This document shows, piece after piece, positions 34,944-46,789 of a stretch of DNA of 64,000 bases. The position numbers were made by a program, and so were the translations under genes. The DNA lies in contig CM067446.1 of NCBI GenBank assembly GCA_034508935.3, positions 23,992,020 to 24,056,019 of the forward strand, in the 5' to 3' direction. Positions within the stretch are counted from its first letter, which is position 1; each line of letters opens with the position of its first letter. This DNA comes from Berghia stephanieae. Lineage: Eukaryota > Mollusca > Gastropoda > Nudibranchia > Aeolidiidae. The notes beneath the pieces were generated by a model, which saw only the letters and a list, made by a program, of their open reading frames with translations, was not told the DNA's origin and made no database searches.

Positions 34944-36389
34944 TGGGTGGGCTGTCACAGTATAATTCTAATGCTTTATTTAATAAGTCCGGGGTGATAA
35001 AAGGGCAAATATCGTGAAGGTGCAGTTTTCTTTGGTTTGGATGCTTTTTAACCATTCAATGATTTCATCAGTATTGATTTTTTCTCACTTGTTTGCTGAT
35101 TTTTCCAATTTCAGTTTGAAAATTTCAATCAAACTTTAAACTGACACAAAAAATTTTAATTAACGACAGAATATTAGCAATAATGGCAATGCCACAAAGA
35201 TCCCTCCCCTCCTTCTGCTGTCCCTATACATGCTAAATAAATTAACAAAACAAAATAAAAAATAAAATGAATTTTTAAAAAAGAAGATTAAAATAAACAA
35301 CAATAAATTGATAACCAGATTTCAAAGACGAAAAGGGTACAAACAAGCTATTGTAAATGTTGAGAAATTGGAACTAACTGATAAAACGGAAGATCCTCCA
35401 AATTCTTATCTTGAGACACTCTTGCCATCAGGTCTGACTGTTCATTGTCATAAGGAGCTAAAACCAAATACAATACAACACACTGCAGGGCCTGAGAAAA
35501 AAAAAGACAAAAATTTGACGTTTTTTTTGTCCATCACCATAAATTAGTAGAAATCAGTAAAATGCAATGATTCAATTAATTAAGACCCATTTGAAAAACA
35601 GGGTATTTTAATTTCCTAAAATTAGAATAGGATAAGAAGCAATAAACTGTAAATTCTGATACTGTATTCCAAAGAAGGTTTTTAAAAATAGTAGTTAAAA
35701 ACCAGATGGGGAGGACCGTTTGTGTGTAGCTTTTTTTCAGACCACACCCAATTTGAAAGTTCCCGACTCAGACAAGTAAAAATCAAGACCATTTTTATTT
35801 TCAAGACCATGTTTCCCTGATCTTGAGGAAAAAATTCAAGACCATTTCCTGACTTCCCAACCCAGTGGGAACCCTGTTTTTTCTTTTCTATCCCATATAT
35901 CATAATTGATTTCACATATTATCATAAGCAACAAGTTTAACACACTATCATATCAGCAAAAATGTGTCTGCACAGTGCATGGTAATGAAGGATTTTATTT
36001 ACCATGTGCTAAAATCATGATTTATTCCAAAACCACAAATCACTAGATGCAAAATATAAAACATAATAATATAGAAGTGATTAAATGTCATGATATTACA
36101 TGAAATCAACTATGACAGAATTTGATGTCTATTTGTAAAAATACACAGCTATGACACTAACTTAAAATTAGCTTGGTGGTAGTGATAATGATGTGTTCGT
36201 GTAGTTTAAGTTATTGGGTTTATGATAGTGGTTTAGATTGGGTCATCACCCCCCCCCCCCCCCAAAGACCATTTTATCATCATCAATACAAAATGACTAA
36301 GGCAGACAAAGACAAACAGATAGTTTTGTGCAAATCTCTCTGTCTCTCTCAAATACTGTCTCACTCACTCTTCACACATCAATGACACT
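34941..36389. other. PSMD12 intron, mostly unassigned
   Basis: Contains a hAT-like end (35690-35876, minus-strand CAGGGTTCCCACTGGG) and a C run (36249-36263). Short open frames at 34941-35055 (minus) and 35308-35547 (plus) have non-random amino-acid composition but no recognised homology. Confidence 0.4.
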
Positions 36390-37860
36390 ATAACAGAATG
36401 CACAAATGCATCAGCTTGGCGGCCATCCCATTTAATGTGATGAATTTGGTGTGCGTCCATGAGTTTGTCAATGTTTGGGTCATGGATGTCAGCCGTTGTT
36501 GCAAATCCTCTCCATAGACAATGTTGAGACTATTTCGGGACTTTGAAAGAATGTGTGTTAGAATGCTGAAACCCCTCTCCATCAGAAATGACATCGGGGC
36601 AGCGATGGAAAAACCATTTAGCCTCTTTCCAAATTGCGGCTCTCAATCTGAAATATTGATACTTTTCTCGCTCGACTTTAACTCGAAATCATTTTGCAAT
36701 TCAAACAGTTCATCTTGGGTGGTGGATCCGGACAGGCAAATCGTCAATACCAAACTCCTATGGACTCAGGATCCATACTGGCACATCAAGATTAAAGTAG
36801 GTCCTGGAAGCGATTTCTCATATAAACCTCATTTTTTCAATGTGATCTGTGAAATTTCGAATGTTGTCATCAGAGATATGCTCTGCAATGCCTTTGAGGT
36901 TCGGATATTTAGTGAAGTCTCTTCAAAAGAGGAAGCGCCTTGTAAATAGGAAGATTTGCTATGAATCTAGATAAAGCGGATTTCACTTGGATCATGTTTA
37001 CGTCAATACCTTTTAACTGTAGATTCAGTTCATTGAATTTTCCATAGACATCAGACAGGTAAGTAATTTGTCTTTGATTCCATTGAGTTGGTCGGTGATT
37101 GGAGAATTGATTGACTGTAAAAACTCGACAAGGGAGTTGAATAGTGCAAATAATTGAGCAAGACAGTTCCCTTTAGAGAGCCATCAAATCTTTGTGTGGA
37201 GCAGTAACCAACTGAACCCTTCGTCATTCTCCATGCATAGCTGTTGGAAAATGTGCACTTTTAACTTTACATGCTGGGTAAGATTTTTAGCCACAATGTG
37301 TTGTTTGTGAATCACACAATGCATTAATAAAATGTTTGGCACAGCCTTTTTCAAAAATGCTGTCAAGCCACGATAGTACCCTACCATGGCAGCTGCCCCA
37401 TCTCTGGCACACGCTTCAACATTTGTGATTGGGATTTCCTATCTTCGAAAAAATCACGAATAGTTTTGGACAGTGTTGCCCTATGGTGTCTGTAGTTGAG
37501 GTGCATGCAAAGAGTTCTTGGCAAATGTGATTGCCTTGTATAAAACAATCTATAGATCAGCAGTATGGCATCATTGTTGCTGAAGAGTCGACTCGTCCAA
37601 TTGAAGGCTGAATTTGATCACTTTAAAAAGCTGAATCAATTGACCTCAGCTTCTCCCGCCATATCATCAATTTGCCTTTGAATTATGCTCTTACTTCAAG
37701 ATAAAGCCTTCATTACTGATTCAGGATCTTTGTGTAGAGCAATCATTATAACTTGTATGTCTGGGGCATGTTTCACCTATGATGAGAGGTTTGCTTAAAA
37801 AATCAAAATAATTCCTAGTATAATCAATCCTATTTAGTTGCTGATCATCGCCCCCAAATT
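36390..37860 (-). mobile_element. hAT transposase remnant of the ZBED5/SCAND3-like group
   Basis: The minus strand gives, in order: TNVEACARDGAAAMVGYYRG, LKKAVPNILLMHCVIHKQHI, VAKNLTQ and CMENDEGFSWLLLHTK, then towards the C-terminus MERGFSILTHILSKSRNSL. This is the catalytic and dimerisation order of hAT transposases related to the domesticated ZBED5 and SCAND3 proteins. Stops and frameshifts are frequent, so it is an old dead copy. Confidence 0.75.
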
Positions 37861-37889
37861 CAAATTTTTCTTTCATCGCCCACTGGTTT

Positions 37890-38040
37890 AGATGATAAGG
37901 ATGTAGTGATGGTGGTTATAGTTCTTGTAGTGATGATGATATTCTGTTGGTGGTTGTAGTGCTGTTGAATGGTGGTAGTGGTTGTTGAGGTTTTAGTAAT
38001 GATAATTTTACTGTGTTTGTTGTAGTGATGATGATCCAAT
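37890..38040 (+). repeat. G-rich degenerate minisatellite
   Basis: GATGGTGGTTATAG / GTAGTGATGATGAT-type repeats, same family and strand as 19509-19795. Confidence 0.8.
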
Positions 38041-38159
38041 CCAATCCAAAATAGTTGCAGCTTCATGTGATGAAGACTGACGCAAATAAGTTTGGTGGGG
38101 TGGCATTGACATACTATCTATTTATTGTTTTTAAACTGGTGGATTTTTAAATAACTATG

Positions 38160-38830
38160 GACTATTGTCAGAATATTGGTTGCTCTCACATTTTCAGGGA
38201 TACTGTTCCATGTGCAAATAGTACTGGAGAAGAACGACTGTTTATGCACAATGATTCTGGATATGGCAGTGCATATGAATTTTCTTTTCTTCTGTGGTTT
38301 TTCAATGTGTTAATAGGGACTGTGGTGGTTCCCTGTCAGCTGTTGCACCATACACCTTTCAATAAGTGGTGTCCAGTTTAAATGCTCCATCATGTCTTTT
38401 ACATTGTGTTGTCGGTTGTAGTCATTACAGACAAATCGACAGGCCCTTCTTTGTTTCATTTCTATCTTACTGATCAAATGTTGATGTAATCGGGTCCCAT
38501 AAACTAAGGGTGTTATTGGCTTTGTTGCCCATCTTTTCAATATGTGGGTTTCACTTTAGCTTGTCGTCAATTGTTATGCACAGGTAATCAGCATTTCTTG
38601 CAGTTTTCGTTATTCGGATGGCTTTAAACTTTTTTGGATGGAACTTCACTTTCCACTCACTTTCCCATTCTTGTAGGTTTGCAAGGTCCTGTTGTAGAAT
38701 GACCCAGTCTTTCTCTGATTTTATATGTCGGTATAATAGACTATAATCTGCAAACAACCAAATCTTTGAGACTAGGGATATTCTTTCTGGTATATTGTTG
38801 ATATAAACGAGAAATAATGGTGGTGATGCA
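38160..38830 (-). mobile_element. LINE reverse transcriptase fragment (CR1/Jockey-like)
   Basis: Two minus-strand frames: PLFLVYINNIPERISLVSKI, LFADYSLLYRHIKSEKDW (FADD has become FADY), LANLQEWESEWKVKFHPKKF; then LISKIEMKQRRACRFVCNDY and MMEHLNWTPLIERC. This is the palm to thumb/3' region of an invertebrate non-LTR RT. It is frameshifted near 38545. Confidence 0.78.
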
Positions 38831-39045
38831 AATGGCGGTGGTTGTAATAATGATATTAGTGATGATAATATAAGCAACATCCTCTATTCTTAGAATATAA
38901 AACCTCAGGTAGATCAGGCAGGGTGAGAACAGAACGTTTTTAAAATTCCTTTGAACCCTCTACCTCAAGGAGACTTTCTCAAAGTGGCATTAAGATGAAG
39001 ATCAAGGGCAGTGTGGGTGGGTGAATGGTGGGTGTGAATATATTA

Positions 39046-39786
39046 CAGTCCACTCTGGATAATCGCAGCACCTTGGGATCAGCGAAAATGTTGCGATTAA
39101 CCGAAGTTGAAATTATCCGAAGTTGAGTTTCCTGCCCACTATTGCAACATTTTACACAAATATGGTAAATCCAATCAGTTGTTGTGAACATTGTTCTGAG
39201 TCCACCACAGACATGACAGCCCTGTATAGATTTTGACAAGCAAAATCAGATTTGAGGAAAGCCGACATCTTAAGATTGGATTCACTTTCACATTTTGTTA
39301 TTAACATTTGTAAGAGTCCAAGAGATTAGCCGTGATGAGAGACAATGAGGTCTCACCAAACCCATTGGCCACAATGTACAGTTGTTAATCACTAAACTCA
39401 GTCTCTCCTCACAACTGTCATCGTCTACACCATGCCCAACCCACTTGCCTCATGTCTAATGGTCACAGATGACCGCACAAACCCGAACTGCAAAGCCCTG
39501 CCTCTTTTGTCTCTAATAGTGTGGTGACACACTAATGAAGTATTAAATCCCGACCACTCTCGATTCTTCAATGTGTCATGATTTCACAAGAAATCTGATC
39601 ATGAGATTTTGTTTGATTGATTTCCATAAATTTGCCCCCTTTTGAGATTGAAAATGTGTTGCGATTAACCGAAGTTTGTTGCAATTAACCAGTGACTTTT
39701 ATATAGAATTAATTCCGTTTCTTGGGAAATGTTGCGATTAACTGAAAGTTGCAATTAACCGAGTTGCTATTATCCGGAGTGGACTG
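39046..39786. mobile_element. Tigger/pogo-like MITE, complete
   Basis: A 741-bp element flanked by TA (39044-39045 and 39787-39788). The ends are CAGTCCACTCTGGATAATCG and, reversed, CAGTCCACTCCGGATAATAG. Subterminal GTTGCGATTAACCGAAG motifs are repeated several times at both ends. Partial copies lie at 20488-20641 and at 46790-46946 plus 48213-48659. No transposase. Confidence 0.85.
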
Positions 39787-39848
39787 TATATGTAATTATA
39801 GAGAATAAAAAGGTATGAAATTAGGTAGGTACAAGAGAAGAATGTTTG

Positions 39849-39851
<3 letters not shown>

Positions 39852-39911
<60 letters not shown>

Positions 39912-40046
39912 AGAGAGAAAAGAGAGAGAGAGAGAAGAGAGTAGAGATGAGAGAGAGAAGAGAGAAGAGGAAGAGGAGAGAGAAGAGAGAAGAGAAAGAG
40001 AGAGAGAAGAAGAAGAGGAGATGAGAGAGAGGAGAAGGGAAGAGAG

Positions 40047-40083
<37 letters not shown>
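39852..40083. repeat. (GA)n microsatellite
   Basis: About 230 bp of interrupted GA/GAA repeat. Confidence 0.95.
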
Positions 40084-40711
40084 TATGGCAGGAATGAGAA
40101 ATTATTTTTTATTTGTTAGTTATTCGTGTTTGTCAGGGGTACTATCATCTGTTAAAGTTAAAACTTCACTTGCATATACAGGCACACATGTGATCTTGCT
40201 AAAACAGTGCACACATTTTATTGTTACTCTAATAATGTTTATACATTTTTCTCCAACCAAGATGGAATGACGTGTAGCGATTAAGAGGAGCAATTATTTA
40301 GAAAACATTTCAGGTTTCCAGGATGTGTATTGTATAACCGGAGTGGGCATAAAGCGATGTGCAATTTAAACAGAGTCGACTGTATATCATACGGCACTTG
40401 ATTTTCTGATTTACTCTAGAGCACTGTATACGGTTAAAATAATGCAATATACACTGGAGAGTGAAAGCGTGGGACTTGTCTTCTCTCAGGCACGTCTTGC
40501 ATGGGCACTGTCAGGGTCTCAACACACCTTTTCCACCATCTTGAAAACCCTGGATAATGACATGATTTTCGTCCTGTCTATGTCATTTGGGTTGCACTTT
40601 AGATGTAAATGATAAGACAGATCAGGCAATATAGTAAAGTATACACAGGTGTCAATATAGTATTGTGAGTAAAAAGCTCTACAGCAATTGTATCATTTAT
40701 AACAACCTTAC

Positions 40712-40843
40712 ATCTTTCATTTGTTGTTTGTCCTTCTGAATCTGTCTGTGTTGTAAATGGCCATATTGTGTTTGCAGATGGACAAGTATGAGCCCTCATG
40801 TTGGTCTAATCATCATTAGTTGATAGAACTTAAGTTTCAATTC
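40712..40843 (-). CDS. PSMD12: PSMD12 exon with two compensating frame disruptions
   Basis: The acceptor (TTTGTTACAG) and donor (GTAAGG at 40706-40711) are good, and the exon is 132 bp, phase 0 to phase 0. Frame 0 reads ELKLKFYQLMM, matching KLKLKYYNLMI in human. It then shifts to frame +1, which reads [20 protein letters not shown], matching [20 protein letters not shown]. Finally frame 0 again reads IQKDKQQMKD, matching IQAESEKWQQALK. The two indels (about -2 and -1) cancel, but straight translation meets a TGA. Neighbouring exons are clean. Either the assembled sequence has indel errors here or the gene is damaged. Confidence 0.8.
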
Positions 40844-40849
40844 CTGTAA

Positions 40850-42539
40850 CAAAATCAAAAGACAAATAAATATTAAACATTTGATGAAGTATGATGCAAC
40901 TTTCCAATTCCAATTATAATATGTAAGGTACTTTTAATGAATCATATGGCCGCATTGTCTTTATGGACGCTTGCCATGAACAATGTTGTATTACTTTGAG
41001 TGTTTCAGTCTGTTTAGTATCCAGTTAGTAATTTGTTTTCATAAGTCTCTGTCCAGTGCAAGTGTTCTTAGTTTTTGAAGGTCGTCAGTGTGTTAAGTTG
41101 CTGAGGCAATTTTTGTTTCCTTGTGTTGTTGAAATCAGTTCTCATTGTTTCTAAATATATTTTATATTTTTTAGATCTTGATTCAATGTTGTTGGAATGA
41201 GGACTCCAATTCTTTTTAACATATATCTGGAAGCAACACTAAGAGTTAAGACAAAAACTTCCGATTCCTCAATCCTTACCGCGAACTGATCTATGCAGAC
41301 ATGTAATTTACCAGTTAGCGATTGCACTCGTCAAGTTATACGAACGATCACTGATCAATTTTTTCTTTCCATTCCTCGTCACAACAATTCAGAACGAAGA
41401 TGAAGAGCCTGCTTCACGTTAGAAGATGGAAACGATCGTGTGATCAAATTTTTTTCCCGTTCCCTGTACAAAATTCAACGAAGAGAAGAGCTGCCTTTCA
41501 CATTAGAAGATGGAACGTTAGAATATTGTGCTTTGATATTTAATTTTGCGACAACAATAAAATATATTTAGAATTGCGATTTGATCCTTTATTATCCGCG
41601 GGTGTAATATTGACAATTGCACTGTTTGGTAAAAATCGGACAAAATTACGACTTTGGTGATAAAAATGACTTTGATGACAATTATTGTAATTTATTGTTA
41701 TGAATAATTTATAACTCCCTTATTTGTGGGCTGATTTTGTCATTTGTGGTATCAATTTTATTGTAATAGAGAGAGATAGGAACTTCAGAGTTATTTTTTC
41801 TGTTGCGAAATTATTACTTTGTATAATTTAGTACCAAGATAAATGGTTGGTAAATAAAAATGCTACCTGCTTTGATCTACCGCCACTGTCTTTATTTGTG
41901 TAGAATTGTGAGTAGAGCGTCCTCTCTAACCGGCCTGCCGAAACAAAGACTCTACTCGCCTTCCACGTATTACGCTATTGTTATGCAAAAAGTGTAACAC
42001 CATTTTGAGTAGGCTTAATAGCTAAAATCTAAAAGTAAAAAATATAGTTCTGAGGAATTTTAAAGTCACATTGCTGAAATCAGCTTGAAAAAAAGAAGAA
42101 CATTAGTTTTTATTTCAGAAAAATCGGTTGAAAACCAACTGTTTTACGAAAAAATTTGATTTTAAAAATTGTTTTTCTTTATTTTAGCTTTTTTAAACAA
42201 CTGTTTTATTTATCGGACGATTTTCTTGATTTTTATATCATTGTTCAAATCTCAATGAGACAAACACGTTGATGTAATCGTTTGATTCAAAGAGTTTAAA
42301 ACACAAATTTCGTTTTTAGATTGCGAGTCCAGCCTTACTAATTAATTTATTTAGCTGAAAATGACACAGCAAAATCAGCAGAAAATTTCTGAGAAAACAT
42401 CTATATCCCGAAATTCCACAGATCCGCGGAAGATTATTATCACTGATTATTTCACTGCAACAAATCATAGAGACTATGCTGATTGAGCCTGAAATTGTGA
42501 TTGGTGATCACCAAGAAATTGAACCACGGATAGCAAGAG
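40850..42539. other. PSMD12 intron, unassigned
   Basis: Very AT-rich. At about 41350-41525 a diverged tandem duplication of about 90 bp is visible (GAACGAAGATGAAGAGCC versus CAACGAAGAGAAGAGC, each followed by CAYRTTAGAAGATGGAA). 42360-42450 matches part of 28640-28710. No gene is recognised. Confidence 0.4.
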
Positions 42540-42870
42540 GTCAATACCAGTAGGGAGGAAACCCCAAGAGATACAGATGGTAAACAGCAGAGGAATGTGA
42601 TCCTTAGGGCATTAAGATCAGTAACCATGGGGATTGAACTCAGGACTATGAGAGATGGCCACAAGTAAGGATTGAACTTGTGACTATGAGAAATTGACAT
42701 CCATGGGGAGTTAACTTGCATTATGGAAGTCAAACACCAGTAGAAATTGAACCCAGGACAATGCAAAATGACTGCCATTGAGCAGCTGGGAGTAGTCCTG
42801 GGATTATCGGAGATAAATACCAGTGGGGAGTAAACCTGGACTATGGGGTATTGTCTTGCAATGTGTTCCT
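42540..42870. repeat. Degenerate tandem repeat with box-B-like motif
   Basis: About seven diverged repeats of roughly 40-50 bp built on GGGGATTGAACTCAGGACTA and ATGAGARATTGNCAYCAGT. A C run follows at 42912-42929. Confidence 0.6.
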
Positions 42871-43029
42871 GAAATTCGAAATTGGGGGTAGGCAACCCTG
42901 TAGTTTATATTCCCCCCCCCCCCCCCCCCAGACCAGTTCTTTTGAAAGCAATAATTATTTAATTAAAAGGTAAAATATTGCATACAATCCACAATTCTGT
43001 TCATCTTGAAAATAAATAATTGAGCTTAC

Positions 43030-43179
43030 CACAGTGTCAGCATCTTCAAAAAACTTAGTACTGATCTTTTTGCTAATGATCTGGGTACGAATGTAATCTT
43101 TCTTGGCAAGACATAAACGCATTTGTTCCAGAATAAAGTCAACCTTTTCCAGACGCTTCATAGACCCAAATGTCTCAAC
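43030..43179 (-). CDS. PSMD12: PSMD12 exon
   Basis: 150 bp, phase 0 to phase 0. [20 protein letters not shown], then [20 protein letters not shown] and [10 protein letters not shown] align nearly residue for residue with human [20 protein letters not shown] and onward. Acceptor AG is at 43180-43181 and donor GTAAGC at 43024-43029. It belongs to the TPR-like helical solenoid of Rpn5. Confidence 0.95.
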
Positions 43180-43279
43180 CTGGAAGGACAGATTTCACAA
43201 TGCATATAGGCAATCAGTATTTTTCATTACTTATAAATATGGTTAATTTTAAAAACTTTATATACAAAGTTAGTAAAAT

Positions 43280-43540
43280 ACTATAGATATGAGAGTGGTG
43301 GTGGTTGTAGAAGGGTGGTAGTGATGATAATGACGTAGTGGGAGGTGGTTGTAGTAGTGAATAAAATGAAAATGATATTGATGCATTGGTGGTGGTAGAA
43401 GTAAGTAGTTTTGATGTGGTGATGATTGTAGAAGTGATTAAAATAATGTAATGGTGATTGTATTTAAAAATAATATGGTGATAATAGTTATAGTGGTTGT
43501 GATAGAAATGATAATTAATGATTATAACATAAAATGAAAT
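43280..43540 (+). repeat. G-rich degenerate minisatellite
   Basis: GTGGTGGTTGTAGAAGGGTG-type repeats, same family and strand as elsewhere in the gene. Confidence 0.75.
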
Positions 43541-43602
43541 GAATAGGGAAGTGCAAGAAGATAATATACAGGGAAAAAAACTTTTATCATTGACGGGAAT
43601 GG

Positions 43603-44129
43603 TTTGTTTTGTTTGTTTTTAAGAGTTTTACGGCGCTTGCAACACATTTAGGTTATATCAGCGCCAGTAAAAAGGAAGAAAATGGGATAGTAAAAGGTTC
43701 TAGAATTACAATTAAAGCACCCCAGAAAAAGTAAGACATAGGGGAACTGGGAACAAATAGGGATCAGATGTAGATTCCAAGAGCATATCACCAATGCACC
43801 TAGTTTGAGATCACCTATAAGTCTCATCCAGACACAAGCACAAAATCCAACAAAGAGGAATACACTCAAATGCCTACATTATACATTAAAAATAACAATA
43901 ATACATTACAGAGAGATGATTTACAAGGAAAAAAATATCATCTCCCAAAACAATAACTATGCATTTGACTGTTTCCCTCCCATCTAGGACTCCGGCCAGG
44001 GCCAGGACAAAACCAAGTAATCTCATGCCAAGACAAAGACAGAAAGCAAGTTGGAAAACAGATATAAGGGGATAGAAGACACAGTATGTACCCCCCTGCC
44101 CCCTATGGGAGGTCAGGATCCCCACCCAG
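43603..44129 (-). repeat. SINE-A copy, full length
   Basis: A perfect 11-bp duplication GACGGGAATGG is at 43592-43602 and 44130-44140. Tail TTTGTTTTGTTTG on the left, 5' end GGGTGGGGATCCTGACC on the right. Confidence 0.93.
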
Positions 44130-44619
44130 GACGGGAATGGAACTCAAGACCAAACTAATATGGCACCTTATGACTGGCTGCCAGTGGGATGCTCTACAAT
44201 CAAAGCCATTCATCCCTAAAATAAAAAGTGGTTTCAAATATTATGTCTATCTAGAGCTCGTCGTAAGTTCCAACTACTGTGGGGTCAGAATGAGGTCAAT
44301 AACCAACACTTATAAAGTTAAGCGAGCCAGCAATTAAGCTATTAAATCTTTCAGCCCTGGGACTGATTGAGCTGTCAGATGCTCGAGCACTAATTTCAAA
44401 CATTCAATTAAAAAAATTTGTCAAGATATCTTCTTCAAAAAATGTTTGTATAACAATCAAAACTATAGTCAGATTTTTAACATGTAGCGTGTGCTTTTCT
44501 TCTTATTCTCAGCTCTCCCTTGATGCACAGCTGCAAAATTTGTATGAACCTTTGAATCTTAATGAAAAAGCATATTTTCATGAATTTTTAAATAATAGGA
44601 AAGGATTTTGCTTATTATA

Positions 44620-44860
44620 AACGTCTGACTGATAATCAGAAGGTCTGAAGTTCGATCCTCAGTCGAGGTCGACTGATTTTTGGGGATGGTTTTTTTCCTG
44701 TAATTTTCTTTCTTGATTTGTCTGGCACCTTCCATTTACACATGTTCAGTACTTTATCCAATACAATACAGCCGGGTGCTTCGAGCAAAGGAAGCAAACG
44801 GTATATAGCCCGTCTTCAAACACTTTTTCATTGACCCCTGAATGATATTCTATACTTTCC
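44620..44860 (+). repeat. tRNA-derived SINE fragment
   Basis: TCTGACTGATAATCAGA folds as an anticodon arm with loop CTGATAA, and AAGTTCGATCCTCAG is box-B-like. Downstream GGGGATGGTTTTTTTCCTG resembles the central block of SINE-A and SINE-C. The 5' half of the tRNA is not recognisable. Confidence 0.45.
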
Positions 44861-45169
44861 AGATGATGCAGAGAAGAAAAAATGGGCATGGCACAGCATC
44901 TTCACCACCTGCAAGAATAACAATGACCCTCTGTCCAGAATTCATGGGCCTTTTTCTGCCCGAATTATCACTCCATTCCATTGTCAGATGTATGTTTACG
45001 TTCAGCTTATAAAAGTTTTAGAGACTTTAATGAAACCAGATTATGTCTGAAATTTTTGTTACTTACATATAAACAGTCTATTTTTTTAAAATCTTTTCTT
45101 TTTCACTTTCATCAGATTGCCAAAATCGGGATGGTTGGAAATTTTACTCCACAAGGATTTGACATCACT
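44861..45169. other. PSMD12 intron, unassigned
   Basis: AT-rich; nothing recognised. Confidence 0.4.
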
Positions 45170-45540
45170 AATATTCTGATGATTTGGTGGAGGGAGTTGT
45201 TGTATAGAGGTGGTTGTGATGATGAATATGTGGTTTGGTGGTTGCAGTAGTTGTGATAGTGATGGTGGTGTGGTGGTGGTGGAAGTGATTATGATGTAGT
45301 GGTGGTGATTGCAGTAGTGATGATGATGATGTGGTAGTTGCAGTAGTGTTGATGATGATGCGGTGGTGGTTGTAATATGGGTGATAGTGTTGATGATGAT
45401 GATGATGTGGTGGAGGTATTTGAGGTTAAATAATGATGATATAGTGAGGATGATGATAATCGTGGTGGTGATGATAATCGTGGTGGTGATGATGATGATG
45501 ATGACGATGACGACAACAATGAAGATGTGGTGGTGAATAA
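45170..45540 (+). repeat. G-rich degenerate minisatellite
   Basis: Dense GATGATGTGGTGGTGGTTG repeats; one section repeats GATGATAATCGTGGTGGT. Confidence 0.85.
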
Positions 45541-45752
45541 TTGAGAGCCATAATATAGATTGCCAGTCATTTATTGCTTTCAGGCAATGAGGATAGAAGC
45601 AATTTTCATTTAGTGAGCTATCGGGCATATAAACAGTAATTAGACCAGCAGAGATAAAAACTTTCAATTTGCTAGAAAGGGCAATGACATCTATAAAAAT
45701 AAACATCCCTTTACATAATAAATTGCAAATATATATAGAATCCATATCCCAC

Positions 45753-45857
45753 CTGTAATTCTTGCAAGACAGTTGCTGCTGTTGCTATATCTCCTTCATC
45801 TTCCCTTATTTTTGCCAGAGTTCTTGTTAGACGTGCACGTTCAATTTCCACATATAT
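45753..45857 (-). CDS. PSMD12: PSMD12 exon
   Basis: 105 bp, phase 0 to phase 0. [20 protein letters not shown] then [15 protein letters not shown] aligns with human [20 protein letters not shown] and KEAASILQELQ. Acceptor CAAAG is just right of 45857; the donor GTGGGA at 45747-45752 is weaker than consensus. The next exon's VETFG follows directly. Confidence 0.95.
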
Positions 45858-45920
45858 CTTTGAAGAAAATAAGAAGAAAAAGTTATAAATGCCTTCCTTC
45901 ACTGCTTTAGCATAATCCAT

Positions 45921-46789
45921 TTTTAAAAAAGAATCAAATTATTTTGTCTTCACCAACCAACAGCACATACTGATTTGCTTCAGTCAAGGCATCCATTATT
46001 GATGATCTGATTGCAGGAGCAAAGTGATAACAATATTGCAATTTAGCTTACGCCATTAGCAGGATAGATGTCTTAATTTGAGTTGCCAAACAGAATCGGC
46101 TATAACTTTTATTAGCCTAACATATATCAATATATATATCTTTTAAGCTGATAAAAATGACAGTCATTTTATCTTCTGGTTTGCGATGGTGGGTGTAAAG
46201 CTGAAATACAAAATACCAACAACAACAAAAATTTCCATCTGACCTTGTGCAGCACATTAATTCAAGATGGTGGATAGTCTCAGCAATTTGCAGAGTTGAT
46301 AATTATATAATAATCAATAAGTATATCAAATTTCAAGACATTTCAGTAATAAATGTTTAAAAGGTAATAAACGTTATGAAACAAAAGACAAAAAAACAAA
46401 CAAAAAAAAAACAAATACTTGACCTAATAATTTAAGACTGAAGAGGGGGCAACGGTATTGACTTTGCTAAGCACCTGAAAGATATCTAGTTCGAATATCC
46501 ATCGCGTTATGTAGCCTTCAGCAAGCCACCTCTCCCTATCTCAATTTGAGACACTGCTGCGGCTGACAATTGGGTTATTCCAGTCTTCCTTGGAATTTAC
46601 CCTAAGACAAATTTCTGCTTATGGATGACAAAAGGGAACTTAACTTATGTGAAGTGATAAGAATAAGCGGAGAGTTGTTGGTTATGCGAATCGGCGATAA
46701 AGTGTATATCTGCTTGTATATCATGCTGTATACACACACCTGCACTGTAGATAGATACACATGATACCGTAACTGTCAATGTCAGGTAA
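45921..46789. other. PSMD12 intron, unassigned
   Basis: A weak tRNA-like hint at 46448-46500 (box-B-like AGTTCGAATATCC) is all I see. Confidence 0.35.

Noticed and set aside
35308-35547. 79-codon + strand frame ([20 protein letters not shown])
   Set aside because: Composition looks protein-like, but no family is recognised and no splice context is evident. It may be a worn transposon piece.
41180-42000. Possible long terminal repeat or other element in the unassigned intron stretch
   Set aside because: I found no paired repeats, primer-binding site or coding remnants, so nothing can be claimed.
43886-44125. Open frame shared by several SINE-A copies (contains RETVKCIVIVLGDDIFFLVN)
   Set aside because: The frame is seen because the copies are young and alike. 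It has no recognised domain and ends differ between copies. A substitution-pattern test on many copies would be needed to revive it.
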